From assembly GCA_021323705.1 (NCBI GenBank), contig JAJPKL010000031.1, positions 1 through 41,809 of the forward strand: a DNA stretch of 41,809 nt. Reading direction: 5' to 3'. Source of the DNA: Nitrososphaerota archaeon (lineage in GTDB: Archaea; Thermoproteota; Nitrososphaeria; Nitrososphaerales; Nitrosopumilaceae). How positions within the stretch are numbered: position 1 is the stretch's first letter; the number at the start of each line of letters is the position of its first letter. A program made the translations under genes and the position numbers. Under the pieces are notes generated by a model, which had not been told where the DNA came from, made no database searches, and saw only the letters and a program-made list of their open reading frames with translations. Shown piece by piece: positions 15,898-24,210 of the stretch.

Positions 15898-16845
15898 CTA
15901 CAAGTAACGCAGTCCTTCATAGTCAATTTTTGCAACAAAACAATCACTGACTTTTTCCAAATTTTCAAGTGTTCCTACTACATTGGATTGGTCCACCAAC
16001 GAAATTATGCAACCACCTCCCCCAGCTCCAGTTATTTTAGCTCCGTATGACATCTTGGAAGCCATTTCTATTAGCCGATCAATCTTTTCTGTTGAGACAC
16101 TTATTTTCTCTAACATTTCTTGATTCTTTGACATTAGCAAACCAAGGTTACGTAAATCATTTCTTTTCAATGACAAGAGCGCATTTTCAACCAACTTGCT
16201 TTCCTGCTCACACATTTCAGAAAACAGTTTTTCATTTTTGTTTTTGAATTCTCTTACTCTTGAAACAACTTCTCTTGTATTGTGGACCTGTTTTGAATTT
16301 GCTATTATCAAACTCAAATTGTTTTTAAAATCGATCTTCTCCACCCCATCTTTACTGTAGGCTATCAATCCACCAAATGCTGACACGGATGAATCTGCAC
16401 CAGAGGCATCTTCAAATATTATCCGTTCTGATTCGATTGCTTTTTTTAGAATCTCTTCTTTTGATTTTTTTTCAAATAGGCCAGCAACAGATGCGGTTGC
16501 CGCAACGCATGCTGCAGACGACGAACCAAGTCCTATTCCGGCAGGGATTTCAGACTCTAGAACAATCTCCACTCCCTTTTCTTCGTTAAATTCCTTGAGT
16601 GTTTCTCTTGCTATGTATAAAAATAGTTTCATGAAACTAGTTATGGAACCAAGATTAGAAGAAGAATCTAGATCAAGTTCAACACTTCCTATCTCTGACC
16701 TTACGCGTATCTTTCTCTCATCTAATAGTTGGGATGTCGCAGTGATCCTCTTATCTATGGCACAAAGTATGGCCCGTACTCCATATACTACAAAATGCTC
16801 CCCAAAAAGAATGACCTTTCCTGGGGCTGATGCTACAGATTTCAT
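15898..16845 (-). CDS. mvk: Mevalonate kinase
   Basis: GHMP-family kinase making mevalonate 5-phosphate. The motifs in order are SAPGKVILFGEH (7-17), the ATP-binding PAGIGLGSSSA loop (101-111), the catalytic-Asp region GADSSVSAFGG (Asp151), and the C-terminal KITGAGGGGC motif. The 315-residue length fits archaeal enzymes. The start overlaps the MEMO stop by 4 bases, so translation is coupled. MEMO and mevalonate kinase are neighbours in many archaea, which has led to suggestions that MEMO is linked to isoprenoid metabolism. Confidence 0.95.
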   Translation of the reverse strand: MKSVASAPGKVILFGEHFVVYGVRAILCAIDKRITATSQLLDERKIRVRSEIGSVELDLDSSSNLGSITSFMKLFLYIARETLKEFNEEKGVEIVLESEIPAGIGLGSSSAACVAATASVAGLFEKKSKEEILKKAIESERIIFEDASGADSSVSAFGGLIAYSKDGVEKIDFKNNLSLIIANSKQVHNTREVVSRVREFKNKNEKLFSEMCEQESKLVENALLSLKRNDLRNLGLLMSKNQEMLEKISVSTEKIDRLIEMASKMSYGAKITGAGGGGCIISLVDQSNVVGTLENLEKVSDCFVAKIDYEGLRYL

Positions 16846-17678
16846 GAAAAAACGATCGACGCATATCCTACCACTGAACTTTTCTCGCCTGTCACATCTC
16901 CACTAGTAGCATACTTTACCAACGTACCTTTTCTTGCACCCAGTTCTCTGCAGGCTATCATGGTGGAAGCTATCGCTCCATATCCGCAAGCACTTACCTG
17001 ATTTTCTTGCAAAATTCTGTAAAACTTGTCAACATCCATCTGCAATATAGGTTCAATCAAGGACTTGTCTTGCCTGTGCGCAAATTCATTCTCTTCGTAA
17101 TGCGTGAAATCAGACGAGCCTATTATTACAGTTTTTTTATTTTTTGATATACTTGCCATTGCCATACCTATCTTCCTTGCTGAATTGAGGCTCTGGTCCA
17201 TCAAAATTACCGGAAGTATCTTGAATTTATGAGAATAGATCTCTTGTAGCATTGGCAACTGTACCTCCAAACTATGGTCTTTTGTATGTGAAAAAAAATC
17301 TAACTCAACCATCTTTGACACTTTGTGGATCTCAAGAGCAGCATCGGCATCAACTTCAATGTCCCCAAGCGGAGTTTGCCATATTCCTTCCTTCATTGTT
17401 GCCACATTGCAACCAATTCCCCAATGATTTGGTCCCACAATTATTACCAGATCTGGTTTGAGAGCCGATATTGCATAATAAGAATTTGCAGCAACTGGTC
17501 CTGAATACATGTATCCTGCATGAGGGCAAATAACCCCGAATATCTTCTCACTACTTGAAGTAGGATATAATTTTCCAGGGCCAAAATCGTGCAAGAAACA
17601 ATTTTTGATAGTTGATTTTAGCTCTTGCTGAGTTTTTGGATAGAACATCCCAGCCACAGCTGGTGTTCTTATCTGCAT
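16842..17678 (-). CDS. MEMO family protein (AmmeMemoRadiSam system component B)
   Basis: MEMO-like protein related to extradiol dioxygenases. Likely metal-site residues are the His of PHAGYMYSG, the VGPNHWG motif, FSHTKDHSLEVQLP and SSDFTHYE. In other genomes MEMO pairs with an AMMECR1 protein and a radical SAM enzyme; neither is in this window. The biochemical role of the archaeal form is unknown. It lies 4 bases after uS2 and overlaps mvk by 4 bases, the conserved archaeal order rpoN-eno-rps2-memo-mvk. 278 residues, no signal peptide. Confidence 0.92.
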   Translation of the reverse strand: MQIRTPAVAGMFYPKTQQELKSTIKNCFLHDFGPGKLYPTSSSEKIFGVICPHAGYMYSGPVAANSYYAISALKPDLVIIVGPNHWGIGCNVATMKEGIWQTPLGDIEVDADAALEIHKVSKMVELDFFSHTKDHSLEVQLPMLQEIYSHKFKILPVILMDQSLNSARKIGMAMASISKNKKTVIIGSSDFTHYEENEFAHRQDKSLIEPILQMDVDKFYRILQENQVSACGYGAIASTMIACRELGARKGTLVKYATSGDVTGEKSSVVGYASIVFS

Positions 17679-17682
17679 TGTG

Positions 17683-18354
17683 TTATTGCCTCTGACTTCT
17701 CATTCTAAGGGGAGGCATTCTTTCGCTTTCTTCTTCCAGCTCTTCTTCGGTTATCTTTGTCTCAAAGTCATCGATTTCATATTTCATAGGCTCGTCAGTT
17801 TTGAGACTTTCTTTCTGCAGTAATATTTCTCTGGCAAGTAACCAATAGATTGCCGCAAGCGATTTTCTGCCCCTATTGTTTGCTGGAATTACTAAATCAA
17901 CTTTAGATGTGACATTATCTGTATTGGAAATTGCAATGACTGGTATTCCTGCATTTGTAGCTTCCAAAATGGCTTGTTCATCTACTTGTGGATCTGATGC
18001 TACTACAAGCTCTGGTTCGATGTAATATGGCAAAAGCGGATTTGTAAGAGTGCCTGGCATGAATCTTCCAAGCATTGGAGTAGCACCTGTCAACTCGCAA
18101 AATTTCTCAATCGGAGTACTTGCATATTCCCTGCCTGAACAGATGAGCACTTTGGAGATCGTTGCTCTATTGATGAATTTAGCTGCAGTTTGAATGCGCG
18201 ACAGAGTTTTTTTACTGTCTATGATATAGAGACCCTCGTTTGTGGCCTTTGTAATGAAAGGTATCATGAACTTTGTCTTTACTTGAGTCCCAACCCTAAT
18301 TCCTGTAGACAGGACATATTTTTCCATATGCTCTACGTCTTCTTGCTTAGTCAT
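17683..18354 (-). CDS. rps2: Small-subunit ribosomal protein uS2
   Basis: Archaeal/eukaryotic-type S2 (SA) of the 30S subunit. Typical segments are the GTQVKTKFM region, RIQTAAKFI, the GRFMPGTLTNP loop, VVASDPQVDEQAI and IPVIAISNTDN, and NNRGRKSLAAIYWLLAREIL. The C-terminus is an acidic extension (ITEEELEEESER) ending in Arg-rich residues. The frame runs to 18381, inside enolase; the ATG at 18354 leaves a 7-base gap and gives MTKQEDVEHMEKY, a natural S2 beginning. No strong ribosome-binding site is visible, so coupling with enolase is likely. Confidence 0.96.
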   Translation of the reverse strand: MTKQEDVEHMEKYVLSTGIRVGTQVKTKFMIPFITKATNEGLYIIDSKKTLSRIQTAAKFINRATISKVLICSGREYASTPIEKFCELTGATPMLGRFMPGTLTNPLLPYYIEPELVVASDPQVDEQAILEATNAGIPVIAISNTDNVTSKVDLVIPANNRGRKSLAAIYWLLAREILLQKESLKTDEPMKYEIDDFETKITEEELEEESERMPPLRMRSQRQ

Positions 18355-18361
18355 GGTTTTC

Positions 18362-19600
18362 TTAAATCTCTGCCATTCCACGTATTAAATCATGCTCTGA
18401 GATGCGTATCAATTCATTTAGTTTAGCTACCCTTTCTCCTCCTACCACCCCTACCTTGAGCATCTTGGATTTGGTAGCTATTCCTATGTGTGATATGTGA
18501 GAATCCGAGGATTCGCCGGATCTGTGTGAAGTGATTAATCTTATGTTATTTTTGAAAGCCTCTTTTGCAAATTCAAGTGCGTCATAAAGGCTTCCTGCCT
18601 GATTTACTTTTAAAATCGCCGCATTACATGCATTTTTCTTTGCGGCCTTTTTTAAGATCTCAGTGTTGGTTACCAATAGATCATCCCCTGTTATGAGTAC
18701 ATTTGGAAATCTCCTAGTCAAGACAGCCATATCTTCAAAGGCTTCTTCATGAACTGCATCTTCTGCATATGCCAGTTTGAATTTTTTTATTATCTCTGAG
18801 GCAAACTCTATCTGTTTTTCCGGCGTATTCTCAAAGCCCGCCCGGTCATAGATGTATTTCTTTTTCTTCTCATCCCATTGTGTAGTTGAGGCAAAATCGA
18901 CTCCTAATGAAACCTCCTTTCCCAATGTGAATCCTAACTGTTCGCAGGCTCTGGAGCAAATTTCCAATGCCTCGTCATTGTTCAGTTTCGGAGCCCATCC
19001 CCCCTCATCTCCTCTACCATTTGTAAAGGAGGGATCTTTTTTTGCAAGCATCTTCCCAAGTTCTTTATGTACTGCAAAATTGGTCTCAATGGCATCTCTT
19101 ATGGTTTTTGCGCCAGTGGTACATATGAGAATCTCTTGGATGTCTGGAGTGCCTGGCCCTGCATGTGCTCCACCCCCTAAAATATTTCCCAGAGGGATGG
19201 GGAATTTCAGATTGGAATCATTATTTAATAATTTGAACACTGGGACTTTTTGCGATTTTGCCGCACAATCTACTGAAGCTATTGTGAGTGCAAATGCAAC
19301 AGATCCGCCAATTTTTGAATAGTCAGAAGTTGCATCTATAGTCCTCAATGTTTCGTGTACGGATTTGAGATCAGAGGGATCTAAGTTGATAAATTTTTTC
19401 TCATTTGATTTTAAAATCTCAAGGCTTTTTTCAGGCTTATTGTCAGGAAAACTCACGGCCTCATGCTTTCCAACGCTTGCCCCAGACGGAGCGCAAACTC
19501 TTCCCATGTATTCATTATCGGCTATTACATCTACTTCGATTGTTTTACTTCCTCTACTATTGTACAGAAGTCTTCCCTTCACTGAGGTAATCCGTGCCAT
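18362..19600 (-). CDS. eno: Enolase (phosphopyruvate hydratase)
   Basis: Interconverts 2-phosphoglycerate and phosphoenolpyruvate, here presumably in gluconeogenesis. Family residues: the NSRGSKTIEVDV start, the SGASVGKHEA mobile loop, GRGDEGGWAPKL, the acidic metal ligands around YAEDAVHEE and TGDDLLVTN, the catalytic lysine in LKVNQAGSL, and SHRSGESSD. The 412-residue length is standard. It follows rpoN by 3 bases and precedes rps2 by 7, the conserved archaeal arrangement tying an enolase to the ribosome and RNA polymerase genes. Confidence 0.97.
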   Translation of the reverse strand: MARITSVKGRLLYNSRGSKTIEVDVIADNEYMGRVCAPSGASVGKHEAVSFPDNKPEKSLEILKSNEKKFINLDPSDLKSVHETLRTIDATSDYSKIGGSVAFALTIASVDCAAKSQKVPVFKLLNNDSNLKFPIPLGNILGGGAHAGPGTPDIQEILICTTGAKTIRDAIETNFAVHKELGKMLAKKDPSFTNGRGDEGGWAPKLNNDEALEICSRACEQLGFTLGKEVSLGVDFASTTQWDEKKKKYIYDRAGFENTPEKQIEFASEIIKKFKLAYAEDAVHEEAFEDMAVLTRRFPNVLITGDDLLVTNTEILKKAAKKNACNAAILKVNQAGSLYDALEFAKEAFKNNIRLITSHRSGESSDSHISHIGIATKSKMLKVGVVGGERVAKLNELIRISEHDLIRGMAEI

Positions 19601-19603
19601 TCC

Positions 19604-19840
19604 CTATTCTAGCTCGGATTGAACCTCTTGCTCTCTTCTCCTGATTGCTTCGTAGAATGGAATAACTTGGTGTATTGTTTCAACCGATGTTAGCATCATG
19701 GTTCTGCAACAATATCTTTTCAATCCAAAGGAACTCAGAACCTTTGCTGGGTCCTCGCCACTTTTTACACGGGTTTGATATTCCTTGAATTTGTCCGCAA
19801 TTAAATTTCCACAAGTAAAACATCTAACAGGGATTAACAC
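19604..19840 (-). CDS. rpoN: RNA polymerase subunit N (Rpb10)
   Basis: Small zinc-binding subunit of archaeal RNA polymerase. The ligands are the Cys7-x2-Cys10 pair in RCFTCG and the Cys-Cys pair in KRYCCRTM. The 78 residues include a Glu-rich tail slightly longer than the family core of about 65. The start is a GTG, leaderless if the TTATAAAA box centred about 26 bases upstream is used. It heads the long minus-strand array; the ribosomal protein genes that usually precede it in archaea are not here, their place being taken by tRNA-Leu on the opposite strand. Confidence 0.96.
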   Translation of the reverse strand: MLIPVRCFTCGNLIADKFKEYQTRVKSGEDPAKVLSSFGLKRYCCRTMMLTSVETIHQVIPFYEAIRRREQEVQSELE

Positions 19841-19861
19841 GTTTCAAAAAGTAATCAAGGC

Positions 19862-19869
19862 TTATAAAA
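19862..19869. promoter_or_regulatory. TATA box, possibly shared by rpoN operon and tRNA-Leu
   Basis: TTATAAAA lies at the midpoint of the 51-base gap. It is about 26 bases from the rpoN GTG on the minus strand and about 26 bases from the first base of tRNA-Leu on the plus strand. No second box is evident. Confidence 0.55.
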
Positions 19870-19891
19870 ACCATACATGGGTATTGCAACT

Positions 19892-19976
19892 GCGGGAGTC
19901 GCCCAGCCTGGTCAAAGGCGCTAGCTTGAGGGGCTAGTATCTTAGGATTTCGAGGGTTCAAATCCCTTCTCCCGCA
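19892..19976 (+). tRNA. tRNA-Leu (GAG)
   Basis: An 85-base class II tRNA: acceptor stem GCGGGAG/CTCCCGC with discriminator A at 19976, an anticodon stem CTAGC/GCTAG around loop TTGAGGG giving anticodon GAG, a long variable arm, and a T-arm with GGTTCAAATCC. No encoded CCA and no intron. Confidence 0.96.
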
Positions 19977-20068
19977 CTGACACTTTTCTTAACAAACCAA
20001 ATTGACATAATGCATTCATTCATGCCAAATGACAATACCGTATTGCCATTTACTCAAGTGGTAAAGCC

Positions 20069-20075
20069 CTTATTT
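20069..20075 (+). promoter_or_regulatory. TATA-like box supporting the nnrE GTG start
   Basis: CTTATTT, centred about 25 bases before the GTG at 20097. A weaker TTTCTTA near 19984-19990 could serve the longer form starting at 20010. Confidence 0.35.
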
Positions 20076-20096
20076 GACATAAATTTTTGGAAATAT

Positions 20097-20747
20097 GTGG
20101 AGATCACAGTTAAACAAATGATGCAGATCGAGGAGAATGGGCATCAGATGGGGTTTCTGCGAAAATTAATGATGGAAAATGCAGGAGCAGTAACAGCCAA
20201 GTTCCTTGTTGAAAAATATGCTGATTTACAAGTAAAGAAAATAGTTGTATTTGCAGGATTGGGAAACAACGGCGGTGATGCATTTGTGGTCACACGACAT
20301 CTTGCAGGTTATGGCTGTAAACCCACCGTTGTCTTACTTGGAAATCCCGATAAAATAAAGACCGAAGAAGCCATCTCTAACTGGAAAGTATTGGAAAAGA
20401 TGGATTCAATAAATATATTGGTCACATCAGATCCAAGTCACCTTAATCTTGATGCGGACATAATAGTTGATGGCATACTGGGAACTGGAATCTCAGGCAA
20501 GATAAGGGAACCATATTCTACTGCAATAGATATGATAAACAAATCGCAAGCTTTCAAGTTGGCAGTGGATGTTCCTTCTGGTCTAGATCCAGACTCGGGC
20601 ACTGTGACAGATAAATGCGTAAAAGCAGATGTAACAATCACGTATCATAAGATGAAAATTGGAATGCCAAAAAGAATAGACATGTGCGGGAAAGTATTAG
20701 TTGAAAAAATAGGAATACCGCCAGAAGCTGAGGTAGGAGTATTGTGA
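20097..20747 (+). CDS. nnrE: NAD(P)H-hydrate epimerase (YjeF N-terminal domain)
   Basis: Epimerises damaged R-NAD(P)HX so that the S form can be repaired by the ATP/ADP-dependent dehydratase. Family marks are the ITVKQMMQIE start, the AGLGNNGGDAF loop with bound-nucleotide residues, VDGILGTG, and the catalytic DVPSGLDPDSG. There is no fused dehydratase domain (NnrD), so that enzyme must be encoded elsewhere. The frame opens at an ATG at 20010, adding 29 residues without family similarity; the GTG at 20097 gives a normal length of about 217 residues and has a TATA-like box at the right distance. The stop overlaps the next gene's GTG. Confidence 0.93.
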   Translation: MEITVKQMMQIEENGHQMGFLRKLMMENAGAVTAKFLVEKYADLQVKKIVVFAGLGNNGGDAFVVTRHLAGYGCKPTVVLLGNPDKIKTEEAISNWKVLEKMDSINILVTSDPSHLNLDADIIVDGILGTGISGKIREPYSTAIDMINKSQAFKLAVDVPSGLDPDSGTVTDKCVKADVTITYHKMKIGMPKRIDMCGKVLVEKIGIPPEAEVGVL

Positions 20748-21358
20748 GAGTACATCAGCTTGAAGTTGGTAACATGCAAAACTTCACTTATGTACTTGAG
20801 GACGAGCAAACAAGTGAAGCCGTGGTAATAGACCCCTCGTGGGATCTCGATTTGGTATTAAGCATGGTAGAGAAAAATGGACTTAAAGTGAAATATATCA
20901 TAAACACTCACCACCACTTTGACCATACCATTGGTAATGATGCAATGGCGAAAAAAACTGGCGCCAAGATCTTACAACACAGAGCCTCAACTCTAAAAAA
21001 TGACATCACTGTATCTGAAGGAGATAAAATTCGATTTGGAAATTCAGAACTAACCGTTGTTCATACGCCTGGCCATTCTAAAGACAGTATGTGTCTTGTT
21101 GGCGATGGCAAGGTCTTTTCGGGAGATACGCTATTTGTTGGAAACTGTGGAAGAGTAGATCTTCCTGGTGGAAGCGCAAAAGAGCTTTACCGCAGTCTAT
21201 TTGATGTTGTATGCAAGATGGATGATAATTTGATTCTATATCCTGGCCACAATTATGGAAATGCGGTGACTTCTACAATAGGGAGGGAAAAGAAGACCAA
21301 TTTTGTACTTCAACCTAGGACAGAAAGCGAATTTTTAGAATTTATGAGTAGTGATTAG
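20744..21358 (+). CDS. MBL-fold hydrolase, glyoxalase II-like
   Basis: Metallo-beta-lactamase-fold enzyme of the hydroxyacylglutathione hydrolase (COG0491-like) group. Two-metal site residues are His56, His58, Asp60 and His61 in THHHFDH, His111 in TPGHS, Asp128 in SGDTLF and His169 in PGHNYG. The GNCGRVDLPGGS segment is common to glyoxalase II-like and persulfide dioxygenase-like archaeal members, so thioester hydrolysis or sulfur oxidation are both possible. The 204-residue length lacks the extra glyoxalase II C-terminal domain. It starts with GTG in a GTGA overlap with nnrE. Confidence 0.88.
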   Translation: MRVHQLEVGNMQNFTYVLEDEQTSEAVVIDPSWDLDLVLSMVEKNGLKVKYIINTHHHFDHTIGNDAMAKKTGAKILQHRASTLKNDITVSEGDKIRFGNSELTVVHTPGHSKDSMCLVGDGKVFSGDTLFVGNCGRVDLPGGSAKELYRSLFDVVCKMDDNLILYPGHNYGNAVTSTIGREKKTNFVLQPRTESEFLEFMSSD

Positions 21359-21361
21359 TTT

Positions 21362-22417
21362 TTGCAAGACATTGAAATATTGGGAAACACAAGAACAGGT
21401 CTAGACTTTATTGATAAAACAAAACAAAAGAGATTTGCTTTTTCCTTGGTAATATCATATACCGCAACCTCTGAAATTCCAGGTATAACAGTTGCAGGAG
21501 AGCATCCCGATTTGATAAAATATACTGGACCTGCAGATGCAGAATTTATCCATTACGGGCATTGCAAAAGCATATCTGTTATACCTATGACGCCTGATGG
21601 CAAACCTACACCTGCTCTTTTGACGAAAACTGCTTTGGAGGCAGCAAGCATACCAAGCATGGTAATTAATGCTGGAAGTAAGGTAGCACCAAAACTCCCA
21701 TTTGTAGATGTGAGCCTAGAGTATGGAAAAAATATCTCAAATGAAGCAGCACTAACCCAAGAGGAGATAAGAAAAGCAGTAGAGTATGGAAGAATAATTG
21801 GAAGGTTTCTTGGCGCCTCTACCGATTGTCTTGTAATTGGGGAAAGTATCCCGGGAGGAACCACAACAGCGCTTGGCGTGCTTGAAGGCCTTGGCCTAAA
21901 GGCACTAGTAAGTAGCAGCATGCCTAACAATCCCGTCCACCTCAAGAATGAAATTGTAAGTAAAGCCATAAAGAGAGTGCAATCCACTGATCCTTTCGAT
22001 ATTGTTGCACACCTTGGAGATCCTATGATACCAACAGTTGCAGGAATCCTTAGTACTTCGTCTGAGATTACTAACGTGATGCTTGCTGGCGGAACACAAA
22101 TGGCGGCAGTCCTGTGTTTTGCAAAAAGCATAGGTTTTGATGGTAAAAATACGGCAATAGGTACCACCTCATATGTTGTAGATGACAAGACTGCAAATTT
22201 GGAAGAGACGATAAAAAAAATATTTGACATTCCGATACTTGTTGCAAAACTTAAGCTTAGCCAATCCAAGATCCCAGGTCTTCGTTCCTATGCTGAAGGA
22301 TTTGTCAAGGAGGGTGCAGGTGCGGGAGGAGCCTCTATTGCATGCATGTTAAAGACTGGCATAGATGCAGAAAAACTGCTTGCTCTGACAGAAAAAGAGT
22401 ACCAAAGAATTACTTGA
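21362..22417 (+). CDS. cobT: CobT-like nicotinate-nucleotide phosphoribosyltransferase (archaeal)
   Basis: Archaeal CobT (UPF0284/TIGR00303 type), which activates the lower-ligand base of cobalamin by transferring ribose phosphate from nicotinate mononucleotide. Recognisable segments are the IPGITVAGEHPDL start region, EFIHYGHC, VINAGSKVAPKLP, the GESIPGGTTTALGVL loop, and AHLGDPMIP. The catalytic general base expected near the C-terminus lies in the KEGAGAGGAS region. The start is a TTG 3 bases after the MBL gene; no ATG fits. Its last 8 bases overlap glmS. It fits the known capacity of ammonia-oxidising archaea to make B12. Confidence 0.9.
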   Translation: MQDIEILGNTRTGLDFIDKTKQKRFAFSLVISYTATSEIPGITVAGEHPDLIKYTGPADAEFIHYGHCKSISVIPMTPDGKPTPALLTKTALEAASIPSMVINAGSKVAPKLPFVDVSLEYGKNISNEAALTQEEIRKAVEYGRIIGRFLGASTDCLVIGESIPGGTTTALGVLEGLGLKALVSSSMPNNPVHLKNEIVSKAIKRVQSTDPFDIVAHLGDPMIPTVAGILSTSSEITNVMLAGGTQMAAVLCFAKSIGFDGKNTAIGTTSYVVDDKTANLEETIKKIFDIPILVAKLKLSQSKIPGLRSYAEGFVKEGAGAGGASIACMLKTGIDAEKLLALTEKEYQRIT

Positions 22418-24170
22418 CTGTGACTGATTTTGCCAGGTTTCTTGGGTAGTCAGGATCGGTTTCTTTTTCAACCGCTGCATAGTAAGCCAAAAGTTGGACG
22501 GGTATTATTTCTACTAGAGGATACATAGATTCATCTACCTTCGGTATCTCTACCCAATAATCATAGACATCGCTTGGCTTGTCTGAAATTCCGATGACTT
22601 TGGCACCTCTAGCCTTTATTTCGCGTGCGCTGGTCAGCGTATCAGAATAGGTAGAGTCATCCGGATTTATCATGATTACGTATGTGTTGGAATCCATTAA
22701 CGCAAGAGGACCGTGTTTCAATTCTCCACCCGGAAGACCTTCTGCATGTATGTAGGTAAGCTCCTTTAGCTTCAGCGATGATTCAAGTGCAATAGGATAA
22801 TGGATTCCTCTGCCAAGTATGTATATGTCAGAAACATTCTTGAGTTTTTTTGCTATTTCCTGAATCTTAGAGTCATCTGAAAGACTTTTCTTTATGGCTT
22901 CTGACACCTTTGTAAGATCCAATCCTACTGCACCTTCGCATATTTTATCTACTATTTTATACAATATCGCAAGTTGTGCAGTAAAGCTCTTTGTAGCTGC
23001 CACACCTATTTCTGGCCCACAGCCTAGTCCAATGGATATTGATGACAACTGAGCTAGAGATGAGGTCATTATATTTACGATTGAAATGATCTTAGCTCCT
23101 GCCTTCTTTGCAATGTTTACAGCTTCTAACACGTCAGCGCTTTCTCCACTCTGGGATAACGCGATTAGGATGGACTGCTGCTCAAAAATATCGGGAGAAA
23201 AATGCACTTCACTTGATATTATTGGTTCTATCTTGATCTTTGCATATTTTGAAAAAAGAAATTTGGCCACAAGTGCTGCATTGTAGCTTGTACCGCTTCC
23301 AGTTATGTATAGAGTTTTTGCATGTCTAATAAAATCCGTTGCTAAATCAAGCTCAAGTTTTGTGTTGTTGCCAGCATTTATGATGGTTCTAGGCTGTTCT
23401 GAAATCTCTTTGAGAGTAAAGTGTGCAAACTCTCCTTTGTATACGTCAGCAAACTCTTTTGATACCTTGGTAATTTGGTGATGTACTGGATTTGAATCAA
23501 AATCAAAAATTTGAATTCCACCAGAGCTAATAATCACAAATTCCCTGTTGTCCAAATAAATGACCTCGTCTGTATGTTCTACAAATCCGAGCACATCACT
23601 AGAAATGAAATATCCTTCTTTTCCAATTCCAATTAGGAGTGGTTCGTGAAGCCTTGCAGCTGATAACGTCCCATCCTCAAAAACTGCAACAAAAGCATAA
23701 TCTCCCCTAAGATCAGCAACGGTATTTACCATTGACTGTTTTATGTTTCTGGTCTTGTCGTAGTGGTATTGAAGAAGGTTTGCGATTACTTCGCTATCTG
23801 TCTGACTCTTGAAAGCATAACCTTTCTGCTGAAGATCCTTTTTCAGTTCTTCGTGATTTGTTATTATGCCATTGTGTACGATGGCTACTTCTCCACTGCT
23901 AGATGGATGAGGATGGGCATTTGCATCAGTGACCATTCCGTGTGTGGCCCATCTTGTATGTCCTATGCCGACAGTTCCTGAAAGTTCATCTAATCGTACC
24001 GTTTTGTTCACCTCTATTACCTTACCTACTCCTTTTCGCACTAGAATCTGTTTGTTAGTAAATGTGGCAACTCCCACACTATCATATCCACGATATTCCA
24101 TTCGCTTCAATCCCTTTACTATTATAGGTGCGGCCTGATTGAGACCAAGATATCCTATAATTGAACACAT
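22410..24170 (-). CDS. glmS: Glutamine-fructose-6-phosphate aminotransferase (isomerizing)
   Basis: Makes glucosamine 6-phosphate, the entry into amino-sugar synthesis used for surface glycans. The N-terminal glutaminase domain begins with the nucleophile Cys2 (MCSIIGYLG) and includes GHTRWATHG and HNGIITNHEEL. Two SIS domains follow: GSGTSYNAALVAK with SQSGESADVLE, and GRGIHYPIALESSLKLKE with HAEGLPGGELKHGP. It ends in the usual PRNLAKSVTVK, where the last Lys region closes the sugar site. The 586-residue length is normal. A TTATTATTTATC box centred 27 bases upstream implies its own leaderless transcript. It converges on cobT with 8-base overlap. Confidence 0.97.
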   Translation of the reverse strand: MCSIIGYLGLNQAAPIIVKGLKRMEYRGYDSVGVATFTNKQILVRKGVGKVIEVNKTVRLDELSGTVGIGHTRWATHGMVTDANAHPHPSSSGEVAIVHNGIITNHEELKKDLQQKGYAFKSQTDSEVIANLLQYHYDKTRNIKQSMVNTVADLRGDYAFVAVFEDGTLSAARLHEPLLIGIGKEGYFISSDVLGFVEHTDEVIYLDNREFVIISSGGIQIFDFDSNPVHHQITKVSKEFADVYKGEFAHFTLKEISEQPRTIINAGNNTKLELDLATDFIRHAKTLYITGSGTSYNAALVAKFLFSKYAKIKIEPIISSEVHFSPDIFEQQSILIALSQSGESADVLEAVNIAKKAGAKIISIVNIMTSSLAQLSSISIGLGCGPEIGVAATKSFTAQLAILYKIVDKICEGAVGLDLTKVSEAIKKSLSDDSKIQEIAKKLKNVSDIYILGRGIHYPIALESSLKLKELTYIHAEGLPGGELKHGPLALMDSNTYVIMINPDDSTYSDTLTSAREIKARGAKVIGISDKPSDVYDYWVEIPKVDESMYPLVEIIPVQLLAYYAAVEKETDPDYPRNLAKSVTVK

Positions 24171-24191
24171 ATGGTATTCTATGTAGCATCC

Positions 24192-24203
24192 GATAAATAA
24201 TAA
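24192..24203 (-). promoter_or_regulatory. TATA box of glmS
   Basis: TTATTATTTATC on the minus strand, centred 27 bases before the ATG at 24170, in the 40-base gap after rps4. Confidence 0.5.
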
Positions 24204-24210
24204 TTGTGTC

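Noticed and set aside
18852-19322. 156-codon open frame antisense to enolase
   Set aside because: Low-complexity Phe/Ser/Pro-rich product typical of antisense translation; enolase is complete on the other strand.
19862-19869. Shared TATA box as a plain tRNA promoter only
   Set aside because: The distance to the rpoN GTG is equally good and no other box is present for rpoN, so I kept the shared interpretation as a finding.
21553-22269. 238-codon open frame antisense to cobT
   Set aside because: It is the shadow of cobT's codon usage, shows no recognisable domain, and cobT matches its family along its whole length.
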